Source: Sphingopyxis sp. (GTDB lineage: Bacteria; Pseudomonadota; Alphaproteobacteria; Sphingomonadales; Sphingomonadaceae). Taken from it: a stretch of DNA of 23,252 bases. Under the pieces are notes generated by a model. It saw only the letters and a program-made list of their open reading frames with translations, was not told where the DNA came from and did not search any database. A program made the position numbers and the translations under genes. The stretch covers positions 1 to 23,252 of the forward strand of contig JACEST010000012.1 of the NCBI GenBank assembly GCA_013911715.1. The letters run 5' to 3'. Positions 21,893-23,252 of this stretch are shown one piece after another (the stretch's first letter is position 1; each line of letters begins with the position of its first letter).

Positions 21893-23252
21893 ATGTATCA
21901 ATATGACACATATGACCAAGCGATGGTCGATGCGCGCGTCGCGGAATTTCGCGATCAGGTGCGTCGCCGCATGGCGGGGGAAATTACCGAGGACCAGTTC
22001 AAGCCGCTGCGGCTGATGAACGGCCTGTATCTGCAACTCCACGCCTATATGCTGCGCGTCGCCATCCCCTATGGCACCATGGACAGCCGCCAGATGCGCA
22101 TGCTCGCCCATATCGCGCGCAAATATGACCGCGACTATGGCCATTTCACCACGCGCCAGAATATCCAGTATAACTGGATCAAGCTTGAGGATGCTGGCGA
22201 TATTTTGGCCGACCTCGCGTCGGTCGAAATGCACGCGATCCAGACGAGCGGCAATTGCATCCGCAACATCAGTTCGGACCAATATGCCGGGGCCGCCGCC
22301 GACGAGGTTGCCGATCCGCGCCCCTGGGCCGAGCTGCTGCGCCAATGGTCGAGCTTTCACCCCGAATTCAGCTTTTTGCCGCGCAAGTTCAAAATTGCGG
22401 TGATCGCGTCGGACGAGGATCGCGCGGCAATGCGCCTGCATGACATCGGCATCCAACTGGTTGAACGCGATGGCAAATTGGGCGCGGCTTTCTATGTTGG
22501 CGGCGGCATGGGCCGCACCCCGATGATTGCGCCGCTGATCAAGGATTATGTCCCGATCGACGATTTGCTGAGTTATGCTGAAGCCTGCCTGCGCGTTTAC
22601 AACCGCTATGGACGGCGCGACAATATCTATAAGGCGCGGATCAAGATATTGATCCACGAACTCGGCGCGGATGAATATCGCCGTCAGGTCGAGGAAGAAT
22701 TTGCCCATGTGAAGGCGCTGGGCATCGATCCGCCTGCGGCTGAGCTGGAGCGGATTGCCGCGTTCTTCGCTTTGCCGGAACCCATCCAAGAGCAACTTCG
22801 TCATTCCCGCGAAGGCGGGAATCCAGCTCCCAATGGTGATGTTTGGGAAGCGTTGGAGATGGACCCCCGCCTTCGCGGGGGTGACGATGCTTATGATTTC
22901 GAGCAGTGGGTTCGCCAGAATGTCAAATCACACAAGGCCCCCGGCTATGCCATCGTCAACATCAGCCTGAAGCCGATTGGCGGTATCCCGGGCGATGCGA
23001 CCAGCGCGCAAATCGATGTTATGGCAGACCTCGCCGAACGCTACAGCTTCGACGAGCTGCGCGTCACCCATGCCCAGAATATCGTGCTGCCGCATGTCGC
23101 CCAGCGCGACCTGCACGCCGTATGGAGCGCATTGCGAGATGCGCAGCTCGCCGACGCCAATCTGGGCCTGATCAGCGACATCATCGCCTGCCCCGGCCTC
23201 GATTATTGCAGCCTCGCCAACGCGCGCTCGATCCCGGTCGCGCAGAAAATCG
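21893..23252 (+). CDS. cysI: Sulfite/nitrite reductase haemoprotein subunit (3' truncated by window)
   Basis: Uses siroheme and a [4Fe-4S] cluster to reduce sulfite to sulfide (or nitrite to ammonia). 453 residues are visible from ATG 21893 and the frame is open at the window end. Motifs: YGHFTTRQNIQYNWI, IQTSGNCIRNI, GGGMGRTPM and SLKPIGGIPGDAT. The first pair of cluster ligands is present, C433 and C439 (CPGLDYC); the second pair lies beyond the window. Residues about 303-331 are encoded by a palindromic repeat inserted in frame. Context with cobA and DUF2849 favours assimilatory sulfite reduction over nitrite. The start has only a weak ribosome binding site after a repeat and a T-run. Confidence 0.93.
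   Translation, partial: MYQYDTYDQAMVDARVAEFRDQVRRRMAGEITEDQFKPLRLMNGLYLQLHAYMLRVAIPYGTMDSRQMRMLAHIARKYDRDYGHFTTRQNIQYNWIKLEDAGDILADLASVEMHAIQTSGNCIRNISSDQYAGAAADEVADPRPWAELLRQWSSFHPEFSFLPRKFKIAVIASDEDRAAMRLHDIGIQLVERDGKLGAAFYVGGGMGRTPMIAPLIKDYVPIDDLLSYAEACLRVYNRYGRRDNIYKARIKILIHELGADEYRRQVEEEFAHVKALGIDPPAAELERIAAFFALPEPIQEQLRHSREGGNPAPNGDVWEALEMDPRLRGGDDAYDFEQWVRQNVKSHKAPGYAIVNISLKPIGGIPGDATSAQIDVMADLAERYSFDELRVTHAQNIVLPHVAQRDLHAVWSALRDAQLADANLGLISDIIACPGLDYCSLANARSIPVAQKI
22799..22886. repeat. Paired palindromic element (family B) inside the cysI reading frame
   Basis: Two inverted half-elements. The first hairpin has arms ATTCCCGC and GCGGGAAT with loop GAAG (22803-22822). The second has ACCCCCGC and GCGGGGGT with loop CTTC (22863-22882). 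Outer ends CGTCA and TGACG match in inverted orientation. The class (ATTCCCGCGAAGGCGGGAAT) is one I recall as very common between genes in sphingomonads. Here it lies in the coding sequence with no stop and no frameshift. Confidence 0.85.

Noticed and set aside
22755..22970. Small plus-strand frame encoding NFVIPAKAGIQ
   Set aside because: This is the translation of the palindromic repeat in another frame, a frequent false gene in sphingomonads. The real gene here is cysI.

Overview
The window is high-GC, densely packed alphaproteobacterial chromosome. Protein sequences and dispersed palindromes point to a sphingomonad (Sphingopyxis/Sphingomonas-like). This is inference: there is no rRNA, and the taxon was judged from gene order and from repeat motifs I recall from that family. 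No phage, integrase or IS transposase is visible. The unusual content is palindromic repeats, one gene fusion and a toxin-antitoxin pair.

Layout. 1-2530 (+): end of glyA, then nrdR, a paired palindromic repeat and a GIY-YIG nuclease domain fused in frame to a TrmJ-type tRNA methyltransferase. 2537-3730: a chorismate mutase (-), then rpsD with its terminator. 3852-5510: a secreted M28 lipoprotein peptidase. 5512-6320 (-): a VapBC-like pair whose antitoxin carries an extra DUF7662-like domain; a perfect 10-bp inverted repeat at 6341-6380 brackets its likely promoter. 6364-8562 (+): agmatine-to-putrescine genes aguA and aguB with a small membrane protein between them. 8535-9487 (-): a tandem PilZ protein and tRNA-Leu(CAA). 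9529-11516 (-): a coniferyl-aldehyde-type dehydrogenase and a small di-CXXCH cytochrome. 11657-15299: thiolase (+), SH3 protein (-), D-2-hydroxyacid dehydrogenase (+), chlorite-dismutase-family protein (+). 15309-18836 (-): a nitronate monooxygenase-like flavoprotein, a GT4 glycosyltransferase and an alpha/beta hydrolase. 19025-20479 (+): astD. 20654-23252 (+): cobA, DUF2849 and cysI (runs off the window), an assimilatory sulfite reduction and siroheme cluster.

How genes work together. AguA and AguB are consecutive steps. AstD acts in arginine catabolism but sits alone. CobA starts siroheme synthesis and CysI uses siroheme; DUF2849 sits between them with an ATGA overlap. GlyA and NrdR both touch nucleotide metabolism and are 6 bp apart.

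Most notable. At least four palindrome families occur. One (1311-1424 and 21754-21870) keeps its hairpin loop while both stem arms change together, so the folded form seems to be conserved. A 5' copy of it directly precedes the GIY-YIG/TrmJ fusion. Another family is inserted in frame inside cysI and adds about 29 residues. A GIY-YIG nuclease linked to these palindromes is my best candidate for an undescribed system. The window shows only adjacency, not mobilisation.
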